Origin: Quercus robur
Taxonomy: Eukaryota > Streptophyta > Magnoliopsida > Fagales > Fagaceae
NCBI RefSeq assembly: GCF_932294415.1
Contig: NC_065544.1
Location: forward strand, 12,065,351-12,129,350
DNA length: 64,000 nucleotides
Reading direction: 5' to 3'
In this document: positions 21,948 to 31,882 of the stretch, in pieces
Layout: every line of letters begins with the position of its first letter
How positions within the stretch are numbered: position 1 is the first letter of the stretch
The notes under the pieces: model-generated
What the model saw: the letters and a program-made list of their open reading frames with translations, nothing else
Databases searched by the model: none
Told to the model about the DNA's origin: nothing
Program-made: the position numbers and the translations under genes

Positions 21948-23741
21948 CTAGACGATCAGCTTTATAATTCACCTTTACTTCCTCCAAAAAAATGGAAATC
22001 CAAGTTCAGAGGAAACCCAGCCTTCAAAGATTTCCGTAGGGAAAGGATTGTGTCCAAAGAATATAGAAGACAAAAGTTGTTGAACAGAGGCTTCTATAAT
22101 AAAAGGAACACGAGTCCTATAGAAACCCTCAAACCTAAAGCAAAAGGAAAATGCTTTCGGTGTGGAAAGAAAGGACATTACAAGAAAGAATGTCCAGGTA
22201 AATCCCCTACCCATTCCTTAGTATCTGAAGATATTTCCAAAACCTTAGAACCTGACCATTCAGATAATGAGTCTCTAAACAGTTCTATTGAGCAAGAAAT
22301 CTGTCAGATCTACCAAGATTCATCCTCTCCTAGGGCTTCACCTAGCACCTCTAGTAGTCCAGATGAAACCATACCTTGTCAGGATAGCTGTTGCAGGAAC
22401 AACACTATCAAAGTTCTTTCTAAACAAGAAGGACTCCTCCTAGATCTCATTGAACAGATCAAGGATCCTAAAGAGAAATCTCGAAAACTTAGTGAGTTCC
22501 ACAAAACCCTAGTCAAGGAAACCGGTACATCCGAACCTAGGTTTCAGGAACCCAAAGTTGATTTGGAAAAAATCTACAATAGGTTTACCAAATCCAAGAA
22601 AGAGATTACAGTCCAAGACCTCCAAAAAGAGATTAAGAATACCAAATTTGAGGTCATAACCCTTAGGCAAGATTTAATCATCCTCAAGGTTGATCATGGT
22701 CTCATGGACCAAAGAATCAAAAACCTAGAGTATACTTCCCAGCAAGGCAATGAGGACAGAATCTCATTACAGAACCCTTCTGGCAGTGAAGCAGATGATA
22801 CAGTTAATCCTACTGCAGATATGGGATCAGAACCATCCAACAAATCGTTCTTGCAAACCATCAGTAGAATTAACTCCCAAAAATGGCATTCCAAAGTCAG
22901 GATTGTCATCAGTCAGGATTTTCAATTCGAGACAGTAGCCTTAATAGACTCAGGCACAGATCTCAACTGCATCCAGGAAGGAATCATTCCCTCTAAATAC
23001 TTCCGGAAAACCAGAGAAAGGTTAACCTCCGCAAGTGGTGGGAAAATGCAGATTGAATTCAAAATCCCGAAAGTACATGTTTGCCAAGACAATGCGTGTT
23101 TCAAAACCACCTTTGTTCTTGTCAAAAATATAACAGATAGGGTCATCTTAGGAAACCCATTCATATGTCTGTTGTATCCTTTCATCACGGATAGTGAAGG
23201 AATCACTACCCATCCTTTTGGCCAACCAGTCAAGTTTAAGTTTCTTAGGAGTCTTGAACCTAAAGACATCAATAGTCTCCAAGAGGTTTCCATCTCCAAG
23301 ACCCTTAACCTTATAAAGGCCAAAACACAACATCTTGAGTACCTTGGTAAGGAACTAAGTTACAAGAGAGTTGATGAGCAAATAGCTTGCGAAAGTTTCC
23401 AATCCAACATTAAAAAGTTCGAAGAAGAACTCAAGCAAGAAGTCTACTCTGACCTTCCCACAGCCTTTTGGCATAGGAAAAGGCACGAAGTTGCACTACC
23501 TTATGTCAAAGATTTCCATGAAAAGAATGTCCCTACCAAAGCCAGACCTATTCAAATGAGCCAAGAACTCATGAATACTTGCAAGGCAGAAATAGAGGAT
23601 CTTCTTAAAAAGGGAATCATCAGAAAGTCTAGGTCACCATGGTCTTGTCCAGCCTTTTATGTCCAGAAAAACGCTGAGATAGAAAGAGGTGTTCCTCGAC
23701 TTGTCATCAATTACAAGCCCCTTAACAAAGTCTTAGAATAG
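21948..23741 (+). pseudogene. Pararetroviral zinc knuckle, protease and RT N-terminus
   Basis: Same frame as the movement protein, open from just after its TGA to TAG 23739-23741. Zinc knuckle CFRCGKKGHYKKEC at 22152-22193, the nucleic-acid-binding part of the coat protein. A Ser/Asp-rich acidic region and a coiled-coil-like stretch follow. Retropepsin-like aspartic protease has DSG at 22947-22955 (ALIDSGTDLNCI) and the flap-side phrase VILGNPF. The RT begins with PTKARPIQMSQELMNTCKAE and the fingers motif SPWSCPAFYV. The TAG falls inside the RT palm, between the LVINYKPLN motif and the next conserved block. No large capsid core is obvious upstream of the knuckle. Confidence 0.85.
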
Positions 23742-24875
23742 ATTAGGTACCCTATTCCCAACAAAAGAGACTTAGTTAACAGGCTTAGTAAAGCAGTGGT
23801 ATTCAGTAAGTTTGACATGAAGAGTGGTTTTTGGCAGATACAAATCAGAGAGTCTGATAGGTACAAGACAGCCTTCACCACACCTTTTGGTCATTACGAA
23901 TGGAATGTAATGCCCTTTGGTCTCAAAAATGCACCTTCTGAATTCCAAAACATCATGAATGAGATTTTTAATCCATTCTCCAGTCATACCATTGTCTACA
24001 TTGATGATGTACTAATCTTCTCCGAATCCCTAGACAAACATTGGAAGCATCTTAGAACATTCTTCCAAACCATCAAGAGAAATGGTCTTGTTGTCTCGGC
24101 CCCGAAGATTAAGCTTTTTCAAACCAATGTTAGGTTCTTAGGTTTTGATATCAGACATGGAGTTATCAAACCCATAGATAGAGCCATCCAGTTTGCAGAA
24201 AAGTTTCCAGATGAGATCCTCGAAAAGACCCAGCTTCAAAGGTTCTTAGGATCCCTCAATTACATTTCTGATTTCTATCAAAACCTTCGGCAACAATGCA
24301 AGCCTCTTTTTGATAGACTCCGAACCAATCCTCCTCCTTGGACACCCACTCATACATTGGCTGTTCAACGAATCAAAAAATATGTCAAGATACTCCCTTG
24401 CCTTGGAATCCCCTCTGAAAATTCCTTCAAGGTAGTTCAGACTGATGCCTCTAACATTGGTTATGGTGGCATTCTCCTTCAGCGTGTTAGTCCCACTTCC
24501 CCGGAACAAATTGTCTGTTTCCATTCCGGAATTTGGACTCCCACTCAACTGAATTATAGTACCATTAAAAAAGAAATTTTATCTATAGTATTATGCATTT
24601 CAAAATTTCAAAGTGATCTTTTGAACCAAAAGTTTTTAATTCGAATTGATTGTAAATCTGCAAAACATGTTTTACAAAAAGATGTTCAGAACATTGCATC
24701 AAAACAGATTTTTGCACGTTGGCAAGCTATTCTTTCAGTTTTCGATTTTCACATTGAATTCATAGCAGGAACCCAGAACAGTATCCCTGACTTCCTGACC
24801 CGTGAATTTTTGCAGAATCCAGAACAAAATGTCCGGGAAGAAACCCGTACAACCCCAACCCCCCAAATTGCCTAA
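23742..24875 (+). pseudogene. Pararetroviral reverse transcriptase and RNase H
   Basis: Continuation of the same frame after the TAG, ending in TAA at 24873. RT motifs: FSKFDMKSGFWQI (first catalytic Asp), FGLKNAPSEFQN, and YIDDVLIFS with the catalytic YIDD at 23997-24008, followed by FLGFDI. RNase H: QTDASNIGYGGIL (first Asp), STIKKEI (Glu), FLIRIDCKSAKHV (second Asp) and DFLTRE near the end. All expected acidic residues are present, so the domains themselves look intact; only the upstream stop breaks them. No integrase follows, as expected for Caulimoviridae. Confidence 0.88.
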
Positions 24876-26139
24876 ACAGCAAATCACTAGGAGTACCAGT
24901 CAGGCACAGAACCCTGGCCCTTTAGTACCCTTTTCCAGTTCTCCCAAAGTTTCACCTGTGTCACCATCCATTGTTGCCAATCGTTATTTGGTCTCTACAA
25001 TTCCGAAACCAAATTACCATAGGCCCCAAGGACAACACAGTTACAGTTCTGCTTTAGCCACACTTCCTTCCAAAGCACCTTCACCTTCTCCATATGCAGT
25101 TGAAGAACCCTCTGGCCCGATTGTGCCTAAGCAACCATCTTTTGCTCTCCCTCCTAGAACAGGTAGAGCTTCTTACATCAAGAAACCTTTTGTTCAGCAC
25201 ATCTCTTATGTTGAGCCACACTTGGCCCATATAACGGATCTGTTAGCATTAGCAATGGAAGTATTGCCCCATGAATGGCATTTCCTTCCCAAAAGCCCAG
25301 AGAAAAACATCAAATTCTATAAAGGCATTCTCACCCAAGAAAAGTCTGCCAGAATAGAAGACATCAGAGATAGGAATAATCCCACAATTGTTGTATACCA
25401 TAAATTCATAATTCAGAGTTTTGTCAGCTGCAAAGATTGGGGACATCCCTCCACTCTCAGAGCACTTACAGTACTCAAGGGCTCAGAACCCCTGTATAAT
25501 TATTATGACTATATGGATGCATTTGAAAAGGTATTATTCTTCCAAAATGAGAACTATGATCACTCATGGTTCATTCAGTTTGACAGGAATTTCAAGGGAT
25601 AGATACCTTCGTGGTTCCTCAAGTGGTGGGAAATGTTTGGTTCAACTCCACAGAATTTCCCAGAACCCCTACAGGACGCACTAAGATACTTCAGTTCCAG
25701 ATTCCAGGTTGACAGGCATTCCTCGCAGTTTCCAGCCATCTTGCATATGACAATTCAATACAAGATCCACTGGATAAGCATGTGGAACTATGCCATCAAC
25801 CAGAATATACTCGATAGGGAGTTCTTTACAAAATGGTGGGATAAATTCAGACCAACTGATGCTATCTCCAGAATGTATAAAGATTTCCCTCTTCCAGTAC
25901 AGAGACCTATAGCTCATTACACAAGATCACAGTCAAGCCTAGATTCCGTACAGATCTCCGGAAAATCTAGTAAAGAACTGAAAGATCTTGCCCAACAGCT
26001 CCTCCTGCAATCTGCACAGCTAGAGTCAGCGGAAAAGAACTCTCCTGCCTCTTCAGAAGCCTCGTGCAACCGTGTCCCAATTGACCCATTCCAGGACTCA
26101 CAAGATCCTTTTGATGGTTATAATTTGGACAGTGATTGA
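24829..26139 (+). pseudogene. Pararetroviral ORF2, unknown function
   Basis: Second viral frame, overlapping the polyprotein end by 47 bases. The first ATG is at 24829 (MSGKKPVQPQ). It runs to 26139 with one in-frame TAG at 25600-25602, about 436 codons in all. The N-terminal 100 residues are Pro/Ser/Gln-rich and probably disordered. The middle holds a folded-looking, aromatic-rich domain (HEWHFLPKSPEKNIKFYKGI; HWISMWNYAINQNILDREF; FTKWWDKF). The C-terminal third has a Leu/Gln-rich helix (ELKDLAQQLLLQSAQL) and an acidic tail ending DGYNLDSD. I recognise no catalytic motif. Florendoviruses are known to carry a second ORF of unknown function here; homology is an inference. Confidence 0.65.
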
Positions 26140-26380
26140 TGGCTCCGGACGCTCCAGAACAGCCTCCAGGAACTAAGAGACCACCTTTGCAAAGAACCGG
26201 TTACTATTCAGAACAGTACCCGCATGCAGAGCTACAAACAAAACTGCACAGTCCAGAACACTATGCAGAGTCACTATTCCAGAAAAGCAAGGGGACAAGA
26301 CACTGTTCATAAACAGTGACCAGTTACTGTTCACTCTACAGTGCCCCCAGCAGAATCATTGAAATCACTATTGCTTTCGG
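26140..26380 (+). other. Viral non-coding tail before the 3' repeat
   Basis: Rich in short words related to CAGAACA and ACTGTTCA (for example GTCCAGAACACT, AACAGTGACCAGTTACTGTTCAC). It has no ORF. It may act as intergenic leader or enhancer in the circular viral genome. Confidence 0.5.
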
Positions 26381-26694
26381 CTGAAAAGATATTCACCTGA
26401 AGGTAAAAGCATTTCACCTTCCGTGATTCAAGCAGTCTCCTGAATGGATCCAAGGCTCCCTCCATCTATAAAAGGCATCCTTGGCCTCAGTCTTCAGCAG
26501 GCTCAGTACTAAGACCACACTATAGGCTTAGTTTTACTACCTCAGAGCTAGTTTCACATTGTACTCAGAAATACTTTGTAAACCAGAATGACTCTCTTCT
26601 CCTCCCCCCTAGTTTACACTTGTACTAGAACTACACTTGTAACCTATTTATGCTTCCGCCCCTAGTGCCCTTTGAACGGCACTTCCTTGTTGTA
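26381..26694 (+). repeat. 3' terminal repeat of the pararetrovirus
   Basis: Partner of 20113-20426 with six transitions. It is followed by CCACAACAAAGAACGGCACTTC, which partly repeats and partly inverts the repeat's own end, and then by (TA)n. This suggests untidy end joining at integration. Confidence 0.9.
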
Positions 26695-26717
26695 GCCACA
26701 ACAAAGAACGGCACTTC

Positions 26718-26734
26718 TATATATATATATATAA
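26718..26734. repeat. (TA)n microsatellite at the right border of the viral insert
   Basis: About eight TA units directly after the last virus-derived bases; counterpart of 20023-20056. Confidence 0.85.
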
Positions 26735-26849
26735 ATGGGGTTGAGTTTAAGTTACACTTGATGTAACAAATTCTAAGTAATGTTACATCATCCAATAACT
26801 TGTTATTGAATTCATATTTTGAAAATTTAACTGTTGAATTATATGTTTT

Positions 26850-27013
26850 TATTTTTTTTATTTTTTTATATAAGATAGAAATTCTACTCTAGAATTATCT
26901 AAGTGTATATATGTGTGAAGTTCCTTCCTAGAAATTTGAACCTCGACCCTTGCCCCCCACACCCCACAAGCACTTATATTTGTGGAGTGACCATCGCACT
27001 AACGGTGTGCAGT
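26850..27013 (-). mobile_element. tRNA-derived SINE, family A copy 3
   Basis: Shares TCTAAGTGTATATATGTGTG, the CCCCACAAGCACTTATA phrase and TGTGGAGTGACCATCGCAC with the copies at 7272 and 19437, in the same orientation. The T-rich end at 26849-26868 corresponds to the poly(A) tail. Confidence 0.7.
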
Positions 27014-27312
27014 TATATGTTCTATATGTTCTTAACATGTATACCAATTCTCATGCCAATCGGATGTAATTTACCATTCGATCCATAAACCCATCTTTTA
27101 TATATTATTTTTAACTACAAAAATTTAAATTTAAACAATTGATTAATAACATGACTATTAATCTTTGATCACCTTAAAATTTTGCAAGCATGAAGAATAT
27201 ATAAAGACAATGTAATTTAACGGTGTATTTGTCAAAATTCACATTTAATTAAAAAATATTTGGTGATGTAATATAACTTGAAATTACACCAGGAGTAACA
27301 TAAATCCAGCTC
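27014..27312. other. Spacer between SINE and LINE
   Basis: AT-rich, nothing recognised. Confidence 0.5.
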
Positions 27313-27407
27313 TTTTTTTTGGTAAACAAGGAATTAACATCAACTAAGAAACACTACCAGCAGCAGCAACATTACAAAGTCTAGGGTGATATACGCCCAT
27401 CATGTCA

Positions 27408-27965
27408 TCATACAACAGCTGAGATATGGCCGCCGGGGGGGGGGGGGGAAACGAAAACAAAAGACAACACAGTAGAAGCCGATCTAAGTTTAGCTAAGGC
27501 ATCGGCACAAAAGTTTGCTTCCCTACAGCAATGTGTCAATTTAACTTGAGGCAGACGCAACAACAATTCCCTGCAATCATTAACAAAACCAGACAAGTCT
27601 CCATTAGTATTGACATTGCTAGAAACTAAGGAAATTGCTACGGTTGCATCACACTCTATTTCCATAGCATGAAAACCCCTATTTAAACACAGCCCCAACC
27701 CTTTTCTCAGGGCCCACAGCTCTGCGGTGATACTTGAGCTAACACTAATGGTTTTTGCAAATCCCACTACCCACTGTCCCGCGCTATCTCTGAGCAAACT
27801 GTCAAACCCTGACTGCCCACTAGAATTGACAACTGCACCATCAGTATTAAGTTTAAGCCAACCCTCAGCTGGCTTCAACCATTTAACCTGCACCACTTGC
27901 CTATCCTTCCTCGAGTTAGGCTCTAGCACACAGTACATAAGCTCACGAGTTTGCATTTCTACCAC
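27408..27965 (-). pseudogene. LINE RNase H domain
   Basis: 185 codons. Motifs: KLNTDGAVV (first Asp), ITAELWALRKGL (Glu), MEIECDATVAI (Asp), HCCREANFCADALAK (last Asp). This is the reverse-transcriptase-like RNase H (RVT_3) that ends plant LINE ORF2. The G-run at 27435-27446 (C on minus) may distort the terminal residues. Confidence 0.85.
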
Positions 27966-28008
27966 TTAAACCAGATTTGGGTTAATAGGTTGTTGCTTGA
28001 AGGCCAAT

Positions 28009-28479
28009 TTATTCTGTTGTAGCCACAAATTCCATATACCAAGCAAAAAAAAAATTGCACCATTCATAATCCTTGCCAGGTGCCTTAGTGGATCCTAAAG
28101 CATTCTTTTTGATCCATGACTCAAGGTCATTCGAGAACGATTGCTTAAGACTGTCAAGGCAGCTAGAGTGCTCCCAAAAGATTTTTGCTGTCAGGCAGTC
28201 CCTCAGAACATGAGTAATGCTCTCCTCCACTTCTGTGCAACTGTCACAGCCACCTAAACCTCCAATACCTCGATGAATCAAGATGGCTTTCACTAGTAAG
28301 CTCATGTGTAAGCACTTCCAAAGAAAAATTTTAATTTCGGGCAAAGTTTGGAGCTTCCAAATCCATTTGCCATGAAAATCTGGTGCCTCTAGGTTCTCAT
28401 CAATTGCCAATAAATATGCATTTCTTGGGTCAAACTCCCCATTTAAGCTGGAAATCCAGCTCCTGTGGTCCTCCCTCAT
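28009..28479 (-). pseudogene. LINE zf-RVT zinc-binding domain
   Basis: Contains FHGKWIWKLQTLPEIKIFLWKCL, then LIHRGIGGLGGCDSC and ESITHVLRDCLTAKIFWEH, the Cys/His pattern of the zf-RVT region between RT and RNase H in plant LINEs. Frame is shifted relative to the RT portion, so ORF2 is broken here. Confidence 0.8.
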
Positions 28480-28574
28480 AGCCTATCTCCTAAAAGGGGT
28501 GGCTCTAACTGCCTGTAGAATGTTCTTAGGGAAGACAAAGGAGATGTTAGCTAAATCCTAGCCATAGTTCATAA

Positions 28575-29566
28575 TCACATCACATCCTTAATGCACACCT
28601 CACTCTCTCCTTGGTTCAAAAGACCTTCAATAAGGGACCTAATTATGCCAATGTTCAACCACTTGTCATTCCAGAAACTTAGCGGGCTATTGCAGCCCAC
28701 TGTCCACTTAGAGCCTTTCACACAAATGTTTCTTCCTATCTTCACAGCATTCCAAGCTCTAGTATGAGCCTTGGATTTTCTAGCATGCCCAACCATGTAC
28801 TTTTTCCTCAACACATCAGTCCAACCCCCATTTTTTAAGTTCTCCATCCGCTAACATAATTTAGCAGCTAAAGTTAAATTTCTTCCTCTAGCTTCATGAA
28901 TGCCCAAGCCCCCTCGGCACTTTGGTTTGGTAACTTTTTTCCAGCCAACCATATGCAATTTTCTATGGTCTTTCGTCGATCCCCACACAAAGTTCTTATT
29001 AACCTTATCAAGATTACTTAGAATTCGGGTAGGGAGCATGCACCTTTACATCACATAGGCAGGGATTGTCGAGAGCACTGATTGGGCAATAACTACCCTT
29101 CCAACCATCGATAGTAAGTTAGCTTTCCATCCTTGTAGCTTATTTTGCACCCTCTCCACCATGAAGTTAAAATCTTGAGATGTAGATCCCGGATGCTTGA
29201 TCGGGAAGCCCAAGTACTTACCAAGATTCGGGGTCGAGTGAATGCCTAGCACCTCACACAACTCCTCTCTAGTTTCAGGACAAGTATTTGGGGAGAAATA
29301 CACCTTACACTTATTCAAGCTGACTTTTTGACCCGACAATTCACAAAAGGTATCCAAAGTCTCTCTCACACTAATACAATTCTTCAAATCAACTTTAGCA
29401 AAAAGGACCAAGTCGTCAGCAAAGAAAAGATGGGAAAAAGCTTGCCCACCTCTAGAAGCCTGGACCGAATCCCACAGATTTTCCTCACATCTTCGCGAAA
29501 TAAGAAAACCAAGCACTTCCATACACATGATGAATAAATAAGGGGAGAGGGGGTCCCCTTGTCTAA
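28575..29566 (-). pseudogene. LINE reverse transcriptase, C-terminal half
   Basis: Begins on the minus strand with IRQGDPLSPYLF, directly after the inserted LTR element, then HLFFADDLVLFAK (catalytic FADD at about 29420) and VSLNKCKVYFSPN. The thumb/connection follows: LGKYLGFPI, LQGWKANLLSMVGRVVIAQSV, FVWGSTKDHRKLHMVGW and PKCRGGLGI. In-frame stops at about 29043 and 28848 break it. Confidence 0.85.
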
Positions 29567-30089
29567 TACCCTATAAAATGTACTCCCCCCTAGATCGAGG
29601 GTTTTACATGGAATCGCCACTTATTTAATTTAAATGGAAAAATAAGAAAACCATCAATATAAAAAATACTTCTATTGTATTAATGTATATGACAATTTAC
29701 ATCAATTTTGTAACAAAAATTTACAATGCTTTTTGGTCCTAGATACAATTTAAGAAAAGTAAATTACATTGCTTTATTTCCTAGTTACATGCTAAAAAAA
29801 TGTAAAATTGCATATACAAGAGCATAATCTAGAACCCTTGATCTTGGTTCAGAGGCTAATTTACAAGATGGGAAGGGATTAAGCACCCATCTCGCTCGGT
29901 AAAACCAATCTACTAGGTTAAGTTGGCCAATATCATGTCATGTCAAACAAATACAAAGAATATGTCATATAAACATGTTAATTTGCAGGAATTGTAAACA
30001 AATATGTGTTAGGGGAATTTGACATAAAAAGAAACAAAAAGTGAAACTTGTTAGATAACAATTTTAATGTAATGAAAGCATGAAGGTAA

Positions 30090-30590
30090 TGGCATGTTCA
30101 TCCAAGAAATCAAAATAAACAAAGAATTCCTAGCCTAGACATGTTCATCTAAGCATGTGAAGAAAAAACAAAGTTGTCATATTATTTGTCATCAACATAA
30201 TTGCAGAGAGAACAAAATAAAATAAAATAAAATAAAACATTTAAGCATATTTGATCATCCAAACAATTATGAAAAAAAATAAAGGAAAAATCCCTTAGAC
30301 ATGTTCATCTAGAGAAAATTAAAATACTTAGACATGTTCGTTCAAGCATTTAATAAAAAAAGTAGAACAACTACCTAGACATGTTCATCTAAGCATTCAA
30401 GGGAAAGTTGTTCTTTAGCCTTAGAAGTGTTCATCTAAGCATTCAAGAGAAAATTTTGCTTTAGCCTAGATGTGTTCATCTAAGCATGTAAAAGGAATAT
30501 CAATGAGACATATAGGCATGTTCATCCAAGCATATCATGAAAGAAACAAATAACGACTTGTTAAGCATTTATTCAAGCATGTGTAGAAAG
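30090..30590. repeat. Dispersed array of a 16-20 bp word inside the LTR
   Basis: About nine variants of ACATGTTCATCTAAGCAT occur at roughly 30093, 30139, 30299, 30333, 30378, 30425, 30470, 30512 and 30563. Most are 35-55 bases apart and the spacers differ between units. Confidence 0.75.
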
Positions 30591-30838
30591 TTAAGAATAT
30601 AATTAACTACTTAATAGCATAGAACATAAATTAAAAGGGGGAAGTGATTACTTAAAGGGCTAGGGAGAAAGTAAAGAAGTTCGAAACTACAACCAAAGTA
30701 AGAACAATGGTTGCACAACAGCTTTTCTTTTCTACTTTCTCACTAGCTCTCTAGAGGGAATTCGTGGTTCAGAAAATGGAAGAAGTCTTCTCTGTTTATA
30801 GGGGAAGGGATGGCTTAGCTTTAAAGCTAAGTTATTAG

Positions 30839-31540
30839 CTTTCTTCTGAAGCTAAGGGAAGAAATAACCTGTTTAAATGAGCTGGAACGGATTTGGTGTT
30901 GATCCCCATTTGAATTTTGAAAGGAAGTTGAAGATGATGTTGCACCTGCTTCGTATTTTGGCTCTAACTTTCTTCTCAAAATTTCAATTGATTCAAGATT
31001 GGTGTTTTTAAAAAGGAAATTCAATTATCTACAACTTTTTCAGAAATCGAGAAAACCAAATTTCAACGTTTTTCAGGCCAAAAATGCATTTCAAATTGCT
31101 GCTGAAAATAGTAACGTTTTTTGAGCATTTTTGAAATTTTTCACAAGATGTTTCTGTTTCTCTATCCAATTTATTTTTCAAAAAACTTTCTTCTGAAGCT
31201 AAGGGAAGGGATAAGCCTATTAGATAAGCTTGAACAGATTTGATGTTGATCCCCATTTGAAATTTTGAAAGAAAATTGAAGATGATGTTGAATTTGTGTT
31301 ATCTTCTGCACCTGTTTTGTATTTTGGCCATAACTTGCTGCTAAAAATTCCAACTGATTCGGGATTTATGTTTTTTTAAAGGAAATTAAATTCTCTACAA
31401 CTTTTATAGAAATAGAGAAAACCAAATTTCAACGTTTTCCAGGCCAAAAATGTGATTCAAGTTGCTGCTGAAGATAATGACGTTTTTTGAGCATTTTTCT
31501 GTTTTTTTGAATTTTTCATAGATCATATCTCTAAATTTTT
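30839..31540. repeat. Diverged 347-bp tandem duplication inside the LTR
   Basis: Copies start at 30839 and 31186, each with CTTTCTTCTGAAGCTAAGGG, then GATGTTGATCCCCATTTGAA, AGAAAACCAAATTTCAACG and GACGTTTTTTGAGCATTTTT-like phrases in the same order. There are many substitutions and small indels, so the duplication predates this insertion or arose early in the family. Confidence 0.8.
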
Positions 31541-31882
31541 TTTCAAATGAGCAGATAAAATGCCATAAAGAAAAACTTTTTTTTATTATTTCTTTAAAAA
31601 AAATGAAATCTAATAAAAAACCAGACTTAATTAATTTTAAATTAATTCTTGTGAGAATCAATCAAAATTAAGTGTTTAAAATAGGACGTGATCGGGCCCA
31701 TCATGTAGGTGAGCCATGATCATTGAAAATTGTTTGTATGATAACTTTTGATCAGGTGGTCCGATCAAAATCCATGACATACCATTATGATCATTAGAGC
31801 ATCAAGATTTGTTTTGTATCACAAATTTGAAGATCTACCGGTTGGTTAAATGTAAGTTGTAAAATGGGGCGTCTACATACCC

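Larger units (their letters stand above)
20057..26717 (+). mobile_element. Endogenous pararetrovirus (Caulimoviridae-like), slightly over one genome unit
   Basis: Gene order is 30K-type movement protein, CCHC zinc knuckle, aspartic protease, reverse transcriptase and RNase H, all in one reading frame (20619-24875), then a second ORF in another frame (24829-26139). No integrase is present. Terminal direct repeats (20113-20426, 26381-26694) differ at six of 314 positions and carry the promoter but lack TG..CA ends. A tRNA-Met primer site follows the first repeat. No polypurine tract abuts the second repeat. This fits a circular pararetrovirus integrated as about 1.05 units; one unit is 6268 bp. 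The layout resembles florendoviruses or petuviruses. Three in-frame stops show it is inactive. Confidence 0.88.
29572..31877 (-). mobile_element. Solo LTR-like element inserted in the LINE RT
   Basis: 2306 bp flanked by the 5-base duplication TACCC (29567-29571 and 31878-31882), typical of LTR elements. On the minus strand it starts TGTAGACGCCCC and ends near GGGGGGAGTACATTTTATA, so the terminal TGTA..TACA symmetry is kept except for one change. The phrases CCTCGATCTAGGGGGGAG and GGCGATTCC near the end recall long Ty3/gypsy LTRs. I see no internal gag-pol and no second LTR, so a solo LTR left by recombination is the best reading. It contains two internal repeat arrays. Superfamily assignment is tentative. 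Confidence 0.7.

Noticed and set aside
22050-22050. Separate viral gene starting near 22050
   Set aside because: It is in the same frame as the movement protein and open back to the TGA at 21945, so it is the same polyprotein split by a stop.
20113-26694. Classical LTR retrotransposon reading of the viral element
   Set aside because: No TG..CA termini, no polypurine tract next to the 3' repeat, no 4-6 bp target duplication, no integrase; a movement protein is present.
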